A stretch of DNA of 30,329 nt, taken from NCBI GenBank assembly GCA_002118135.1, contig BDIU01000519.1, positions 1 to 30,329 on the forward strand. Reading direction: 5' to 3'. Positions 30,106-30,329 of this stretch are shown in pieces. Under the pieces are notes generated by a model. The model saw nothing but the letters and a program-made list of their open reading frames with translations. It was not told the DNA's origin and searched no databases. How positions within the stretch are numbered: position 1 is the first letter of the stretch; each line of letters begins with the position of its first letter. This stretch comes from Trebouxia sp. TZW2008. Its lineage: Eukaryota > Chlorophyta > Trebouxiophyceae > Trebouxiales > Trebouxiaceae. Made by a program: the position numbers and the translations under genes.

Positions 30106-30329
30106 ATGACAAGCGTCAGATCGTTTTCCCTACGAGACAGACAATTTTGCTTGACGATCACAGCTGAGTCCCACTCCTCTGCAGCGGAAAGAACGCAGCT
30201 GTACCTGCGCTTCGACATTGTCGAACACGGCAAGTCGCCCAGAGATGATGAAGAAGAGCTTTTGTTGCATACAGTAGGGCCAGAAAGTCCCGTTCAACTG
30301 CCCTACCCATGCTGCTTGCAGTCAATGCT
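30106..30329 (+). CDS. Partial unknown protein, N-terminus only, cut by the window end
   Basis: An ATG at 30106, the first after an in-frame TAG at 30088-30090, opens a frame of 74 codons that runs off the window without a stop. The peptide has soluble-protein composition, with segments such as FCLTITAESHSSAAERTQ, YLRFDIVEHGKSP and an acidic DDEEELL. I do not recognise the family. Support for it being real: it is head-to-head with SEC13 at a spacing typical of divergent pairs, the frame is long for this stretch, and the composition is balanced. An intron could begin near the end, so the last few residues may not be coding. Confidence 0.5.
   Translation, partial: MTSVRSFSLRDRQFCLTITAESHSSAAERTQLYLRFDIVEHGKSPRDDEEELLLHTVGPESPVQLPYPCCLQSM

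Noticed and set aside
1..30329. CRISPR arrays, prophage, insertion sequences, rRNA genes
   Set aside because: None seen. The tandem repeats here are diverged exon copies in a eukaryotic gene, with coding peptides and splice sites, not spaced identical repeats.

Overview
The window is nuclear DNA of a photosynthetic eukaryote, most likely a chlorophyte green alga of trebouxiophyte type. It has intron-dense genes (5 to 10 introns each), GT...(T)GCAG splice sites, a plastid fibrillin gene and head-to-head gene pairs. There are no operons or bacterial ribosome binding sites. All exon boundaries below were assembled by hand from reading frames, splice dinucleotides and intron phase. Phases agree throughout the preferred models, but no transcript data were available.

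Layout: (1) 439-4415, minus: a complete 10-exon cytochrome P450, head-to-head with (2) 4652-6457, plus: a plastid-lipid-associated (fibrillin) protein that appears to use two GC-AG introns. (3) 7458-10851, minus: mitochondrial-type proline dehydrogenase, head-to-head across 1.1 kb with (4) 11949-15362, plus: a bacterial-type isoaspartyl dipeptidase (IadA, amidohydrolase family). (5) 16435-19908, plus: a Golgi type II GT31 beta-1,3-glycosyltransferase. (6) About 20388-27605, plus: a TolB/oligogalacturonate-lyase-like beta-propeller with a C-terminal FkbM-methyltransferase-like half domain. The splice phases let (5) and (6) form one chimeric protein of about 1,254 residues. (7) 28398-30038, minus: SEC13, a complete WD40 protein of the COPII coat. 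(8) 30106 to the window end, plus: a partial unknown gene whose ATG is 68 bp from that of SEC13.

The most unusual structure is in genes 5 and 6. Between 18.2 and 25.4 kb nearly every exon-intron junction has one to three degenerate tandem copies beside it (units of about 65-175 bp). Where a 3' splice site was duplicated, the usable copy is the most downstream. Where a 5' splice site was duplicated, the usable copy is the most upstream. All extra copies therefore lie inside introns, as expected if introns grew by tandem duplication across exon boundaries. Some copies still encode near-identical peptide and could act as alternative exons.

The genes do not form one pathway. Proline dehydrogenase and isoaspartyl dipeptidase both feed amino-acid catabolism. 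The GT31 enzyme and SEC13 both belong to the secretory system. Fibrillin and the P450 concern plastid lipid and oxidative metabolism.
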